Shown: positions 1-11,010, counted from the stretch's first letter. The stretch is 64,000 nt of DNA from Myoxocephalus aenaeus (GCA_038501785.1 JBAMJR010000072.1:792272-856271), one strand, 5' to 3'. Numbers and translations are program-made. The notes: generated by a model not told the origin, from the letters alone.

Positions 1-3000
1 CAACAGGAGAGATGTGGAAATGTGGCCAGGGTCATTTTGACTTGAAGACAACAGGGAGGATATCTACACATACACGTGGGTCTGAGTAAACCGGGCTCGA
101 GAAGCCTCATCGTGGTTGACACTCGGACTCGAACAAACAACACGCAGCACAGTCAAAATGTAATTCTGAAAGTAAAGGCAAAAATGATATAACTTCCATT
201 ACGTGTATGAGGTCGAGGTCGTTGACTTACCGGGGAATCCTGAGCCAGAGTGGGCTCGAGAACTTTCATCGTGGAGTCCTGAGTCAGCGTGGGCTTGAAA
301 ACTTTCATCAGGGAGTTTTGAGACACCGGGGGCTCGAGGACTTTCATAATGGAGTCTCGAGCCATCGTGGGCTTGAGAAGCCTCATCGTGGTTGCCACCT
401 CAATCTCGCATCAGACACCCAACACACGTCAGAGTCAAAACATAACCTCCACAACTACCACCTACATTACGTGTATGAGGTTGAGGTCTTTGACTTATCG
501 GGAGTCGTGAGCCACTGTGGGCTCGAGAACTTTCACCAGGGAGTCCTGCGCCATTGTGTGTGGGAGAAGCCTCATCGTGGTTGCCACCTCGATCTCACAC
601 CTGACACCCAACACACATCAGAGTCAAAACCTATTTTTGTATGTAAAGTCAACGATGATATAACCTCCACACCTACCACCTACATTACGAGTATGAGGTC
701 TAGGTGGTTATCTGGGAGTCCTGAGCCAGCGTAGGCTTGAGAACTTTCATCAGGGAGTCCTGAGCCACCGTGGGCGCTCATTCACTTGGCCCCCATTCAC
801 TTGGCCCCCAGTCACTTGGTTGGAGAGCAATAGCTTGGGTGGAGAGAAGGAGCCTGCGTGGAGCCAACTCAGGCTCGAGCACAGTGTGTCCACCCAACAC
901 ACATAAGAGTCAAAACATATTTGTGAAAATAAAGTCATGCAGCTCACACACCTCCAGACCGACATGACGGCTACAAAGTACAGGTTGCTGACTCGTATTA
1001 TCAGAAAATCCTGAACCACTGTGGACTCGATAACTTTCATCAGGGAAGAGTGAGCCACCTCGGACTCCGGGTGCCTCATGGTTGTGGCAAACTCGGGCTG
1101 GAGCACAGTGTGTCCACCCAACACAGATCAGAGTCAAAACATATTTGTGAAAATAAAGCCATGCGGCTCACGTACAATATAACCTCCAGACCGACATGAC
1201 GGGTACGAAGTACAGGTGCTGACTCGTATTATCAGAGAGTCCAGAGCCACCGTGGACTCTGTAAGTTTCATCAGGGGAGAGTGAGCCACCGTGGACTCTG
1301 TACATTTCATCAGGGGAGAGTGAGCGACCGTGGACTCGGGGAGCCTCATGGTTGTGACCACCTCGGGCTCGAGCACAGTGTGTCCACCCAACACAGATCA
1401 GAGTCAAAACATATTTATGAATTCAGAGCCATGCAGCTCACACACCTCCAGACCGACATGATGGGTACAAAGTCCAGGTTGTTGACTCGTATTATCAGAG
1501 AGTCCTGAGCCACGTTGGACTCTGTAACTTTCATCAGGGAATCCTGAGCCACTTTCCACCTCGGGCTCGGCCTCGGGCTCGAGCACCCAACACACATCAG
1601 TGTGTAAACTTATTAGTGAAAGTAAGCGAACCAGCTCGCGTACCTCCACCGTGGGCTCTGTAACTTTCATCAGGGAGTCGTGAGCTACCGTGTGCTCGAG
1701 GAGCCTCATCGTGGTTGCCACCTCGTGCTCGAGCACTGTGTCCACCCAAAACACATAAGAGTAAAAAAAAATGGTAAAAAGTAAAGCCCACCAGCTCACG
1801 TACCTCCAGACCTATATTACGGGTCTGAAGACCAGGACTCGAGAACTTTCATCAGGGGAGTTTTAGCCACCTCAGACTCGGGGACTCTCATGGTTGTGGC
1901 CAACTCGGGCTCGAGCAGTGTGTCCACCCAACACAGATCAGAGTAAAAACATATTTGTGAAAATAAAGCCATGCAGCTCACGTACAATATAACCTCCAGA
2001 TCGACATGACGGGTACAACGTACAGGTTGCTGACACGTATTATCAGAGAGTCCTGAGCCACCGTGGACTCTGTAAGTTTCAGCCTGTGTGGCTGTGTGTG
2101 TCGGGGGAGGGGGTGGTCCAGGCCCCCATTCACTTAGTTGGATAGCTTCGACGGAGAGAAGGAGCCTGCGTGGCTGTGTGTGTCGGGAGAGAGGGGGGGC
2201 TCCAGTCCCCCATTCACTTGGCTGGATAGCTTGGATGGAGGGAAGGAGCCTGCGTGGAGCCAAATCGGGCTCGAGCACAGTGTGTCCACCCAAAACACAT
2301 AAGAGTCAAAACATGTTTGTAAAAAGTAAAGCCCACCAGCTCACATACCTCCAGACCTATATTACGGGTCTGAAGACCAGGTTTTTGACTTGTATTATCA
2401 GGGAGTCCTGATCCACCTCGGGCTCGAGGAGCGTCATCATGGTTGCAACCTCAGGCTCGAAGACTGTGTCCACTCAACACACATCAGAGTCAAAACATGT
2501 TTGTGAAAGTAAGCCAACCACCTCCAGACCTGACGACAACAGGAAGGCTATCTACACATACGCGTGGGTCTGAGTGAACCGGGCTCGGAAAGCCACTGTT
2601 GGCTCGAGAACTTTCATCGTGGAGTCCTGAGCCATCGTGTGCTCGAGAAGCCTCATCGTGGTTGCCACCTCGATCTCACATCAGACACCCAACACACATC
2701 AGAGTCAAAACATATTTCTGAAATTAAAGTAAACGACGATATAACCTTCACACCTACCACCTGCATGATGTGTATGAGGTCGAGGTCGTTGACCGGTAGC
2801 GCCTCAATCTCGAGCCATGTGTCCACCCAACACACATCAGAGACCAAACATGTCTTTGTTAGTCAACTAGCTCGAGTACAATATAACCTCCAGACCTACA
2901 TGGCAGGTATAAAGTCCAGGTTGTTGACTTATATTAGCAGGGAGTCCTGAGCCACCGTGGGCTTGAGGAGCCTCGTCGTGGTGGCCAACACGGGCTCGAA

Positions 3001-3140
3001 AAGCTTCATGGTGGAGCCCCCCTCAATCTCGAGCACCGAGATCAGAGTCAAAACATTTCTCATTTCACCCCGAAGACAAAGGGAGGATTGGCGAGGTACA
3101 GACTTGTGTCACTCTGACCCGACGACAACGGGAGCATGTG
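1..3140. repeat. Diverged composite tandem repeat (satellite-like), left block
   Basis: The same phrases recur throughout: CAGAGTCAAAACAT (near 431, 620, 905, 1128, 1400, 1938, 2303, 2487, 2700 and 3040), AACTTTCATCAGGG, CCTGAGCCACCGTGG, GGGCTCGAG and CACCCAACACA. Units vary from about 130 to 370 bp and have diverged by substitutions and indels. A second phrase (GACAACGGGAGG, GTGGAAAT, AGGGTCATTTTGAC) is mixed in near 1-60 and 2530-2580. Short open frames here run in several phases, share no family features and follow the repeat register, so I do not call genes. The same repeat returns at 23395-24011, which shows that one repeat region was split by the transposon between them. Confidence 0.85.
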
Positions 3141-3152
3141 CACTGTAAAAAA
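3139..3152. repeat. Left terminus of the EnSpm element with TG target duplication
   Basis: TG at 3139-3140 is followed by the 12 bp terminal inverted repeat CACTGTAAAAAA (3141-3152). Pairing with the right end stops after these bases. Confidence 0.8.
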
Positions 3153-4009
3153 GACAACTCGCAATTGTTGACCTCATAAACGTTTTCAAATTAATCTGAC
3201 TCAAAAACAAAGCTTTGCCATATACAACTGACAAAAACTTGTCAGGCCAGCAAACTCCTCCCTATCGTTGCCCTAATACGTATTTTCAAAACGGGTTAAC
3301 AAACATTTTTGAGTGGAGCCTTATTTTTCTTGATGAAAACTTCGTAACGACTGCGCGCATGCGCCTTGCGGTCATGTACGGGGTTTCTGAGTCACTTGAG
3401 TCGGCACTGAGGGCGATGCTGAGCGTGGTGGTCGGACATCTTGTGAACGCTAATTCAACTTGGGCCATGAAGTTGGAGATTCTCGAACTACTTGTCAACC
3501 TGAAGTTTCCCTAATTTGGTAAGTGTGTGTGTTTTTTTTTACCAGACAACCAGTGTTCTCAGTAATGTGCACGGACCTATTTCAACCAAGAGAATAATTA
3601 AATGTGTTCAACTAGCTACCAACGTTACCTTTGTTAGCTAGCTTACATTATACATAGCATTCCACACACAGTCAATGCTTCGTAACCCCTCTATTACGGC
3701 GACATGCAGTTGCTTCAATATGCCAGCGCTCTGGTGGACCCGGCAGCTCTGCCGTTTAGCTAACGTTACTTGAATTGTATGTGTTTAGCACAGGCCAGTC
3801 TTTCCCAGTGTCGTGTTGAATACTGTCTATCACTATAAACACGGTCCATGGTGATTAAGTCGGCGTACAAGCCAGTAAGTATAACGTTATACTATTTTTA
3901 CACAGCCTCTTCAAGGCGGTAATGTATGCAACGTTATGTGTGTGTATGTTTTGTGTAAACGTGTCGACATTAAATATGGGGCAGTGTCGTTCCGTTTGGC
4001 GTTAATAAA
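3153..4009 (+). other. Putative promoter and 5' leader of the EnSpm element
   Basis: This is non-repetitive sequence between the left terminus and the first plausible start codon. It holds an NRF1-like palindrome at 3355-3364 and a strong donor-like GTAAGT at 3520-3525. The donor follows a stretch ending in a stop codon, so 3153-3519 could be a 5' untranslated exon. An open frame at 3215-3514 resembles no family I know, and I do not call it coding. I see no clear TATA box. Confidence 0.4.
3355..3364. promoter_or_regulatory. NRF1-like palindrome GCGCATGCGC
   Basis: GCGCATGCGC is the core of the NRF1 consensus. It lies about 215 bp inside the element's left end, upstream of both genes, a position that fits a CpG-type promoter. 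Binding is inferred from sequence only. Confidence 0.4.
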
Positions 4010-4022
4010 ATGGCGAATCAAG
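4010..4022 (+). CDS. Candidate 13-nt coding part of first exon of the transposase gene
   Basis: ATGGCGAATCAAG (4010-4022) has a good start context (AAAATGG) and is followed by GTTTGT, a usable but weak donor. Its single leftover base joins the acceptor TTTTAG at 5011-5016 and keeps the phase of the zinc-finger frame, giving a start MANQGVDWMQCKFC. If it is not used, the ATG at 5028 inside the next exon would serve. Confidence 0.4.
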
Positions 4023-5016
4023 GTTTGTTTAAATTGGGGAGCCGGTCACAGTTGACGCCGACACTGTTGTGTTATCCGTCGCTTTGTTCGAGTAAAGCGG
4101 CCCGTGAAGCACCTCTTTAACGTCAGAATTGCCGGGGTTTGTGACTGCGGGGCTGCGGGTGTGAACTGGTAAGGCTTTGTTTAAACTCGCGTGGCGCAGT
4201 AGCGCGAGCCTCCGCAGATCAAGTGCGAGCTCCGAACAAGAACGGCAGCGTTGATACTGCGCGCTGTGCGCTGCATTATTCTCTGAGACACTTGAGGACG
4301 TACAAATAAAATGAACTGTGAGGAATCAAAAAGACGACGACTGTAACTCTTAGATATGCCCATATATGGCCCATAGACTATAGGTGTAACCAGCAGAAAG
4401 CCTTAAACTAACCTCCATTATGCCAAGGAGGGATTGTAAATATAAATAATCTCATATTCATGTTTACTTTATTGCCTTTCTACAAGCCCTGTAAATAAAC
4501 AAGTTAATTATTACATGCATTATAAAGAAACAAAGGTTTAATATCCTGTACTATTTGTTTTGGCTGCTAAATACATATTAAAATAAAGATTTTTAAGACC
4601 TCTTGTTTCTAAAGCATCTAAAAAGGAATCTCTAACAACATAATCTTCTCACCTTTTTTTTTTACCTCTGTAAATTATAATGGAGCATATAAAATGTCAT
4701 AGAACAATTAGGTGTGTTTGTTTTGTGTTTAATAAGAAAATTATAAATCACTTTAACTCAATACTGCAGTGCCATCCTTTCTAGCAGGCAAATATTTTAC
4801 TGTTCAGTTTCCAGTTGCTCCTTTTGCATGCCCTCGTGCCCTTCTATTCAGTGATGTAACATGAATGGGGTTGTTTTGGCTTCAGTGGGATGTGTGTTAT
4901 ATTGGTGAAATAAAGCTGTATCATGGTAGTTTTATATACATTTGCAAATTACAAAGTCTGCAGCTTAAATGCTTTTAGCAAAACTTAATGTTCTATATGT
5001 GTCTCTCTTGTTTTAG
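4023..5016 (+). other. Intron or upstream non-coding region before the zinc-finger exon
   Basis: About 1 kb of mostly AT-rich sequence without repeats or convincing open frames. It ends in a pyrimidine-rich stretch and TTTTAG, a plausible 3' splice site. A short GC-rich patch near 4190-4250 has a weak pol III A-box-like string but no good B box. Confidence 0.5.
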
Positions 5017-5300
5017 GGGTGGACTGGATGCAGTGCAAATTCTGCAAATTCGCAAGCTCCAGTCAAGAGATTCTTCTGAAACATCATCGTCTTCGTCACG
5101 GAAAAGGTGCACACTGGCCTTGTATTTACACTAACTGTGTATGTGTATTTAAAACACCTGGTGCATTACGATCGCACCTCTCAAGATCACACACAACTGG
5201 GAAAGTCCATGAAAATTCTACATTTCGTTGTGAATTGTGTGATTTTAAAGAGATCTGCAGTGAAAAAACGTATTGGAACCATCTTGGACATCATTTAAAG
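5017..5300 (+). pseudogene. Zinc-finger exon of the transposase, part before the MITE
   Basis: The frame encodes three C2H2-like fingers: CKFC..H(4)H, CIYTNC..H(4)H (Cx4C spacing) and CELC..HLGHH. They probably bind the ends of the transposon (inference from DNA-transposon biology). Coding stops being meaningful after AAG (5298-5300), because the next bases belong to the inserted hAT element, which supplies a TGA within two codons. Confidence 0.7.
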
Positions 5301-6584
5301 CAGTGATTGTCAACCACTGTGCCGCGGCACACCAGTGTGCCGTGAGAGATCGTCAGGTGTGCCGTGGGAAAATGTCCAATTTCACTTAATTGGTCCAAAA
5401 AAATATTATTTAGTTGCCGCAAATGATTTTCCATTGTTGAGCGTCTGAGCTGCAATATAGTGGCTGGCAGAGTAATATAGAACAGGTCTGCACCTTGTTC
5501 TGCTATTAAACAAACTAAACGGCCGTATGTTATTGATCTTATCTACACAGCATGTCATTTCTGGGTCGCGTCTATACAACTCTGCTCTGTGTCGCGCACG
5601 CGGAGTTCCACCTGATGCGCTGCACAGGTGAGACACAGCGGAGAGAGAGAGAGAGAGCGGCGAAAAATAAGTTGCGTGCTTTTCACAATGGGATTTGCTG
5701 CTGAAGCTATCAGTATTTTAAGATATGAGCTCTCACTGTTAAAGCCTAACAGTTCATGTGTTTGCAGGTCAAGACAAACAGCCTGGAGCTCCATCAATGA
5801 CGTTTCTGACTTAGAGAGGCTCTGGAAATATTCTTCCAAAAGCCTGAAAAACACCCTGCAGTGATAAAGCCTGCTCACTTTGTGGTCGTCATTAAAATAA
5901 ATGAACACCATGTTTCCCTTAAGTCAGTATGTATCAAACTGGGGCGGTATTTATTACAGGTGTAATATCTTTATTACAGGTATTTATTACAGGTGTGGCG
6001 CAAGAAGAAATGCTGATTTTAAATGTTCACAGTCCGCCATTAACAGGTTACGCTTGCGCATGCGCCGATTCTTGGCATTTCGCCAAAAGCCGATCTTTAT
6101 GAGATCTCAGTGAGGTCGGCTTTCTGCTGTTGTGTCTCTATCATGGAGCATGAACTGAGAGCCGTATCAAATCTACAACCCCGTTTTAAAAAGATGTGTA
6201 GAGGAAAGCAGCTCACTGCAGCCACTAATACTGATACAACCTGATGCTCACACATCTGCACTCATTCCGTTTTGTTTTGCAATATCTTATTGTTTTCCAC
6301 AATAAGATATTTAGTAGTAACTAAATATTAGTTCTTTTTTGCATAACTTTATTTTAATTTTTCTAACAAAGTGATAACACTTTTTTTTTGTCTGATGGAG
6401 CAATCTGGTTTACTTGAAACACTGAATACTCTTCCATGCCAGTAGGTAGCGCAATAATGAGCTACCATATATGCTGTGTTATGCTACATTGTGACATTTT
6501 GTAACTTTTTAGGTTGTTGGTGTGCCGCGGGATTTTTTTATTGTAGAAAATGTGCCGCGGCTCAAAAAAGGTTGAAAAACACTG
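5301..6584. mobile_element. Non-autonomous hAT (Charlie-like) MITE inside the zinc-finger exon
   Basis: The 5' end is CAGTGATTGTCAACC and the inverted 3' end is CAGTGTTTTTCAACC. Both are followed by the GCCGCGGCACA-type subterminal motif typical of hAT/Charlie-like vertebrate elements. An 8 bp target duplication ATTTAAAG lies at 5293-5300 and 6585-6592, the size expected for hAT. The 1284 bp interior encodes no transposase I can recognise. It has a short GA run near 5641, three TTTATTACAGGT copies near 5950-5996 and an NRF1-like palindrome at 6056-6065. Removing the element and one target copy restores the host frame exactly. Confidence 0.9.
6056..6065. promoter_or_regulatory. NRF1-like palindrome within the hAT MITE
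   Basis: GCGCATGCGC occurs here, as it does in the leader at 3355-3364. The MITE could bring promoter activity, but this is motif evidence only. Confidence 0.3.
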
Positions 6585-6592
6585 ATTTAAAG

Positions 6593-6772
6593 AATCGAGA
6601 AACTGTACAATGTCCCATTCTCAGGTGTGCCTTTAAAACAAACACTCGCCCAACTTTCAGTTCTCACAGAAGTAGAAAACATAAAAACTGCACGTTTAAG
6701 GATTTTCGAACAATAGCAAGAGCCAACACTGAAGATGAAGCAAATGATGGTGAACAATCTGATATTGAGTAG
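6593..6772 (+). pseudogene. Zinc-finger exon of the transposase, part after the MITE
   Basis: Continues the phase of 5017-5300 after the MITE. It encodes a fourth finger (CPILRC..HRSRKH) and an acidic tail (ANTEDEANDGEQSDIE) ending at TAG 6770-6772. In this family the acidic linker would run on into the core domain. Here the core resumes in another phase at about 6793, so a stop plus an indel separate the two, unless splicing bridges them. CACAG at 6781-6785 is a weak acceptor and I see no matching donor. Confidence 0.65.
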
Positions 6773-6792
6773 GAACATCATCACAGGACCGT

Positions 6793-7876
6793 GTGAGACC
6801 AGACGAGGTTGAAGAGATTGTGGAAGATGTGGATAGTGAGACACTTCAACACAAATTGGCCTCGCTCTTTCTATATATGCAAACAGTGTTACATGTTTCT
6901 AGAGCTGCAACACAAAAGATTGTAGAGGATTTGCATAATCTGCTGTCTTTTTCTAACAGTCAGACTCTTAACAGTGTCAAAGAGATCCTTTCAAATCATA
7001 GAATTGAAATAAATGATTCTATTTTGCAAGAACTTTCTAATGCTATAGTTCAAACTAATCCACTACTTTTAACAACATCAGAGAAAGGTTCCCTATCTAC
7101 AGATTACCGAAGGAATTTATATTTCAAGGAACACTTTTCTGTTCTAGAACCCATAGAATATCTTTATAACACAGCCCACCACAATTCTTTTGTTTATATA
7201 TCTGTTACTAAGGCACTTGAGACTTTATTAGGTCGGGCAGATTTTTTGGATCAAATTGTATTTGAGCAAGAAGCTTTATTGGGGCACTTCAAGTCTTTCC
7301 AAGACGGCAAGTATTACAAAGACAATAAACTACTGGGAGAGCAAAACAAATGTATCAGTTTGGCATTATATATTGACGATTTCGAAGTTTGTAAGAATGT
7401 ATAAGATAACTGCAGTATATTGGGTTGTTCTAAATTTACCAGCTAGGTTCCGATCAAGTCTTACTTCAATTCAGCTAGCTGTCTTGGGTAAAAGTGTGGA
7501 TGTCAAGCAATATGGTTATGAAAAGTTTCTTGAGCCATTGATTAAATATATAAGATGTCTAGAACAAGAGGGAATTTTTGTTGAAGTTTTAGATCAGTTT
7601 GTTAAGGGTACTATATTTTGTGTGTGTGCAGATAACCTCGGAGCACACGGTCTTGCAGGCTTTTTTGAAAGTTTTACTGTAGACAAGTTCTGCCGGTTTT
7701 GTTTGATAAGTCGAGGCCAAATTGCAAACACTGAAGTTAATGATTTTGAATTAAGGGGTGTTGATCAACACAACACTTTTCTGGAAGAGCTTAAACAGGA
7801 TGAAACCCTCCAAAGCACTTATGGGATAAAAAGGGAATGTGTACTGAGCAAACATCTACTGTTCTTTCATCAATAA
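6793..7876 (+). pseudogene. Transposase core, first half, in two phases
   Basis: The first phase (6793 to TAA at 7402-7404) encodes a helical region with LQHKLASLFLYMQ and ends in LYIDDFEVCKNV. The second phase takes over at about 7396 (MYKITAVYWVVLNLPARF) and runs to 7876, containing ADNLGAHGLAGF and a Cys pair FCRFC. The handover near 7400 is abrupt, and a short linker normally present in relatives seems missing, so a small deletion probably caused the shift. No introns are evident. No start codon belongs here; this is internal sequence. Confidence 0.65.
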
Positions 7877-8824
7877 CTGGATTTCCCCCAGATATTTTGC
7901 ATGACCTTTTTGAAGGAGTCATCCCTGTAGAATTGTCCTTGTGTTTGAAGCTTTGGAAAAGGAACTGTTGGTGGAAATGGACACGAAAATTGGACACTGC
8001 TGCGCTTACTTCCTTTCATAATTGGATGTAAAATACCAGAACAGGAGCCTGCATGGGAGATTTTAATGGACCTGAAGGAAATTGTTGACATTGTTGTGTC
8101 AAACAGACTGTCAGAGGAAACTTTGTCTTATTTATCTTGTAAACTACTGGACCATCGCAAGTTGCTCACCAATACCTTTCCGGATTTCCGACCAAGGCCA
8201 AAACACCACTTCATTGACCACTACCCACATCTCATTCGCTGCTATGGACCTTTAGTGGAATTATGGACGATGAGATTCGAAGCTAAGCATAGCTTCTTTA
8301 AAAAGGTGGTCCATGACACTCACAACTGGAAAAATGTGCTGCTCACTCTTTCCACCAAACACCAGCAAATGATGGCATACCATCTGGATAATCAGAACCT
8401 TTTCAAGCCCAAACTGTACATTGAAAAGGTGAAAGTGGTCAGGGTTTCAAAATTGGATGCATCACTGAAGTGTGAAATACAAAGAAAGTACCCACATCTT
8501 GACAGTGTGTCTCTGTCTAAAACAATTCACCTGCATGGAACACAGTATGCGGAGGGCATGATTTTATCAAGTGGGCAGTGCAGTGGCCTCCCAGAATTCC
8601 ATAAGATTGTGACTATTCTTGTCAACACAGAGGAAGTGGCATTCATTTGTAAAAGACTCTCTTCCTGGTACATTGAACATTTCAGGTCTTATGAGCTTGT
8701 TGATGGCCACTGTTCAGAAATCGTCATTCTGGATCCAGATGTGCTGATGGATTACCACCCTCTAGCAGCATACACAGTTGGTGGAAAGTTGATGGTGACC
8801 ACAAGGACATTCATTCTCCATTAA
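7877..8824 (+). pseudogene. Transposase core, second half, to the stop
   Basis: A phase change near 7873 leads into TGFPPDILHDLFEGV. This HDLFEG motif is the most diagnostic string and recalls the His-containing motif of EnSpm/tnp2 transposases. A second break near 7966 removes a segment of roughly 40 residues compared with relatives as I remember them. From 7967 the frame is open through GGNGHENWTLLRLLP, KHHFIDHYPH, MRFEAKHSFFKK and YHPLAAYTVGGK to TAA 8822-8824. The open 286-codon end suggests that decay is recent. Confidence 0.7.
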
Positions 8825-8835
8825 AACAACTCAAA

Positions 8836-8838
8836 ATG
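8836..8838 (+). CDS. Candidate start codon exon of the PB1/SAMD3-like gene
   Basis: ATG at 8836-8838 (context TCAAAATGG) is followed by GTATGT, a good donor. Joining it to the TTTTCAG acceptor at 9085 gives M-TLLLRVVV, in phase with the PB1-like frame. The exon 5' boundary is unknown and may overlap the end of the transposase. Confidence 0.4.
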
Positions 8839-9085
8839 GTATGTTGTCTTGTGCCAGCTGTTAATTTTGTTTAATTTTAACATTCATATTCAATTGAAAG
8901 TAATACATTATAGTGGTTCTGAAACAATTGCATGATTATTTGATGGAGCAAATTGATAAATTCTTTTGATAATTGTTTTTATTCGTTAGTTATAAAGTAA
9001 AAATACCACTGTGATCTCTTCAAGGTGTCGGATGTTTCCGAAACAGGTGTGACTATTTTCTCCCTCTTTTCTCTCCTCTTTTCAG

Positions 9086-10085
9086 ACATTGTTACTTCGG
9101 GTAGTTGTGTCCTCCAAAGAAGCCCGGCGAGTCGAGCTTTCTGAAGTACCAGGATCTGTGGCCCAACTGATTGATGAACTTAAAGAGAAACTCGAACTTG
9201 ATGGTGATTTTTCACTACAGTTTGAGGATCCAGATTTTGGAAATGCACTATGTAACTTGACAGCAATGTCTGAATTACCAGCTGAGCGTGCAGTTCTGCA
9301 TATTATGTGGAACTATGATTCATCTACACCTCACCAATCCTGCAACAGTTCCATTTCTTCAATCTCCTCTCTTGATACAGGAAGTCTTCACTCTGAAGAT
9401 TTCAGGTCCAGCTCTTCCGATTCCATCAGGAGCAATTTAAGTCATGTTGCAGCGTGGCCCTCTCCATTCCCTATTCCTAAATTCTCATATGATGTTGAAC
9501 TGAAATTGCGTAAGGGCAATGACACATACGAAAAGTCAAAGAAGGGCCTTGATGTGGCAAGAGACATTAAAATGAATATTTTGGATAAACTTGCACAAGC
9601 AATCTTTGAAATCAAAAGCTACCCTGAGAAAGATGAACTTGAATCAGTTGCCTCTTCGTTGGTTCTCAAGTATCCATGCCTGAAGGAGCCAGGTAGCATT
9701 AAGGGCTATGATGGATGGAAAACAAGTATCAAGTACAAGCTTGGAAACTACAGGTCAAAGCTTCGTCAGGCAGGCTGCATTGAGGTGGATGTCAACAGAA
9801 AAAGAAAAGGAGGAGATGAAGATGACAGTCCGTTCACCCTGAAAAGGCCCAAACGTGGAGAGGTCAATCATGTCCCAGATTATCCACAACACCATGATAA
9901 TTCTACTCTTGAGGAGGAAAGAATTGTGCTGGTCGACGAAATGAAGAAGAAAAAGAAGAACAACACACTGATCCGGCACAAGATGGAGCTGACATTTTCC
10001 CTTAGACGAAGAGAGGTAGTAGAGGGGCAGCCTATGGTTTCAGAAGTCCAGGAGAGATGGCCTGCACTTTTTTTCCATTGAAGAG
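9086..10085 (+). CDS. Main exon: PB1-like domain, linker, conserved SAMD3-like block, basic tail
   Basis: The acceptor is CTCTTTTCAG (to 9085) and the donor GAAGAG|GTAAGG (10086). Residues 1-75 or so resemble a PB1 domain (LRVVVSSKEARRVEL, FSLQFEDPDFGNAL, an acidic OPCA-like loop). Then comes a Ser-rich linker (SSISSISSLDTGS) and a conserved block (WPSPFPIPKFSYDVEL, YPEKDELESVASSL, PCLKEPGSIKGYDGWK). A lysine/arginine-rich segment follows (NRKRKGGDEDD, KRPKRG), probably a nuclear localisation signal, and then KKKKKNN. The exon ends in ERWPALFF, where seven T (10068-10074) shift the frame and create TGA at 10079. With six T, the frame reads to the donor in phase 0 and continues correctly into the next exon. 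Confidence 0.75.
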
Positions 10086-10516
10086 GTAAGGCTGTCCTCA
10101 TTTATTGTCTTATAATGCTTATTGTAGTGTGTGTAATTGGGCTCAAGTGATTGTATTACATTGACTATAACCGAATAAATACAGGGTCTGCTGTTAGTGG
10201 TTGACAGATATATTGGCAAACTCCACTATACCCTGCCCTACCACTTAACTAAAGGCCCCTCCAACACTGCACCCCAGTATGCCATCAATCCTAAAGTTTG
10301 TTAAAAAAATAAATAATGTCATGGTCTGATTTTTATTTAATTTTTGATCCTTAAGATGTATGTTAACAAATGCCATACTTCATGATACTTTTTTGATGAA
10401 ACCAAATTGTATATATTTGCATACAATTTCTGCGAGGAAAAAGAATGGCGTATTCTTTGAACAAGACTGCTCCCCAGAAATTTGATGTACACATCGTATG
10501 TTATTATGTTGTTCAG

Positions 10517-10675
10517 ATATCTGAAGAATTCCAACGGATCACCAGCAAAGACCTCCTGGGGACTTTAAGTGGATCCCTTGAAAAATATCTCCCTAGTCTG
10601 CTGAGACTTTATCGGACGAGGAAGGGAGCTTTTGGTCAGAAGATGGAAGACCTCCTGGAAAAGCTTGATGAACAG
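10517..10675 (+). CDS. Third exon of the PB1/SAMD3-like gene
   Basis: Acceptor TTGTTCAG (to 10516), donor AACAG|GTGAGT (10676); 159 nt, 53 codons, phase 0 at both ends. It encodes ISEEFQRITSKDLLG and LRLYRTRKGAFGQKM, a helical stretch that follows ERWPAL in relatives. The flanking introns (10086-10516 and 10676-11010) are AT-rich and I see nothing else in them. Confidence 0.7.
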
Positions 10676-11010
10676 GTGAGTGACGTGTCTGAAGCTCAGG
10701 ATAGGCAACGGTTAACCTGTTGGCCGGTCTTCCTTTTGACCTCGAACGTTTTAACACTTGCTATTGTAAGCAGTCTATGGAGCCTTATCCACCAAAGCCT
10801 TTCTCCCTAGTTGAAAATATTATTTTTAATTCTTAAAAGGGGAAAGTAAAATTGCCTGCAAGATTGTAGATTTTTTTTCTTTTTTTCTTAAGCATGATAC
10901 TTAGGTCTGAACTGAGCTTTATCCTCCTCATTGCTATAAATTATGTCAGATTTTGCTATGGTACTATACAAATTGTGATGCTTTTGTGTTTTCCACTGAA
11001 TACTCCTAAA

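Larger units (their letters stand above)
4010..8824 (+). pseudogene. EnSpm/tnp2-like transposase gene, zinc-finger N-terminus, broken
   Basis: This is the likely transposase of the host element. A possible first exon (ATG 4010, donor after 4022) joins in phase to the acceptor before 5017. The exon from 5017 encodes four C2H2-type fingers and is split by the hAT MITE at 5301-6584. The core then runs from 6793 to the stop at 8822-8824. It has segments I recognise from a repeated fish protein family: FEVCK, ADNLGAHGLAGF, FCRFC, PPDILHDLFEGV, KHHFIDHYPH and MRFEAKHSFFKK. The reading frame is broken by a TAG at 6770 with a phase change before 6793, a shift near 7402, another near 7873, and a deletion with phase change near 7966. 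The last 286 codons (7967-8824) are uninterrupted. I am sure it is transposon-derived and less sure of the superfamily name. A conserved catalytic triad cannot be assigned by eye. Confidence 0.7.

Noticed and set aside
207..2950. Open frames of 60-175 codons in the left repeat block, both strands
   Set aside because: They repeat the same short phrases in shifting phases and overlap on both strands. Repeat-derived, no family features.
3215..3514. Open frame of 99 codons near the left end of the EnSpm element
   Set aside because: No recognisable domain, and a stop directly before a strong donor. Better explained as part of an untranslated leader exon.
4181..4250. tRNA or tRNA-derived SINE with TGGCGCAGTAG as A box
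   Set aside because: The following GATCAAGTG is a poor B box, no cloverleaf could be drawn, and there is no tail or flanking duplication.
5555..5911. Minus-strand open frame of 118 codons inside the hAT MITE
   Set aside because: No hAT transposase motifs. The element is too short and ends are the only conserved parts I recognise.
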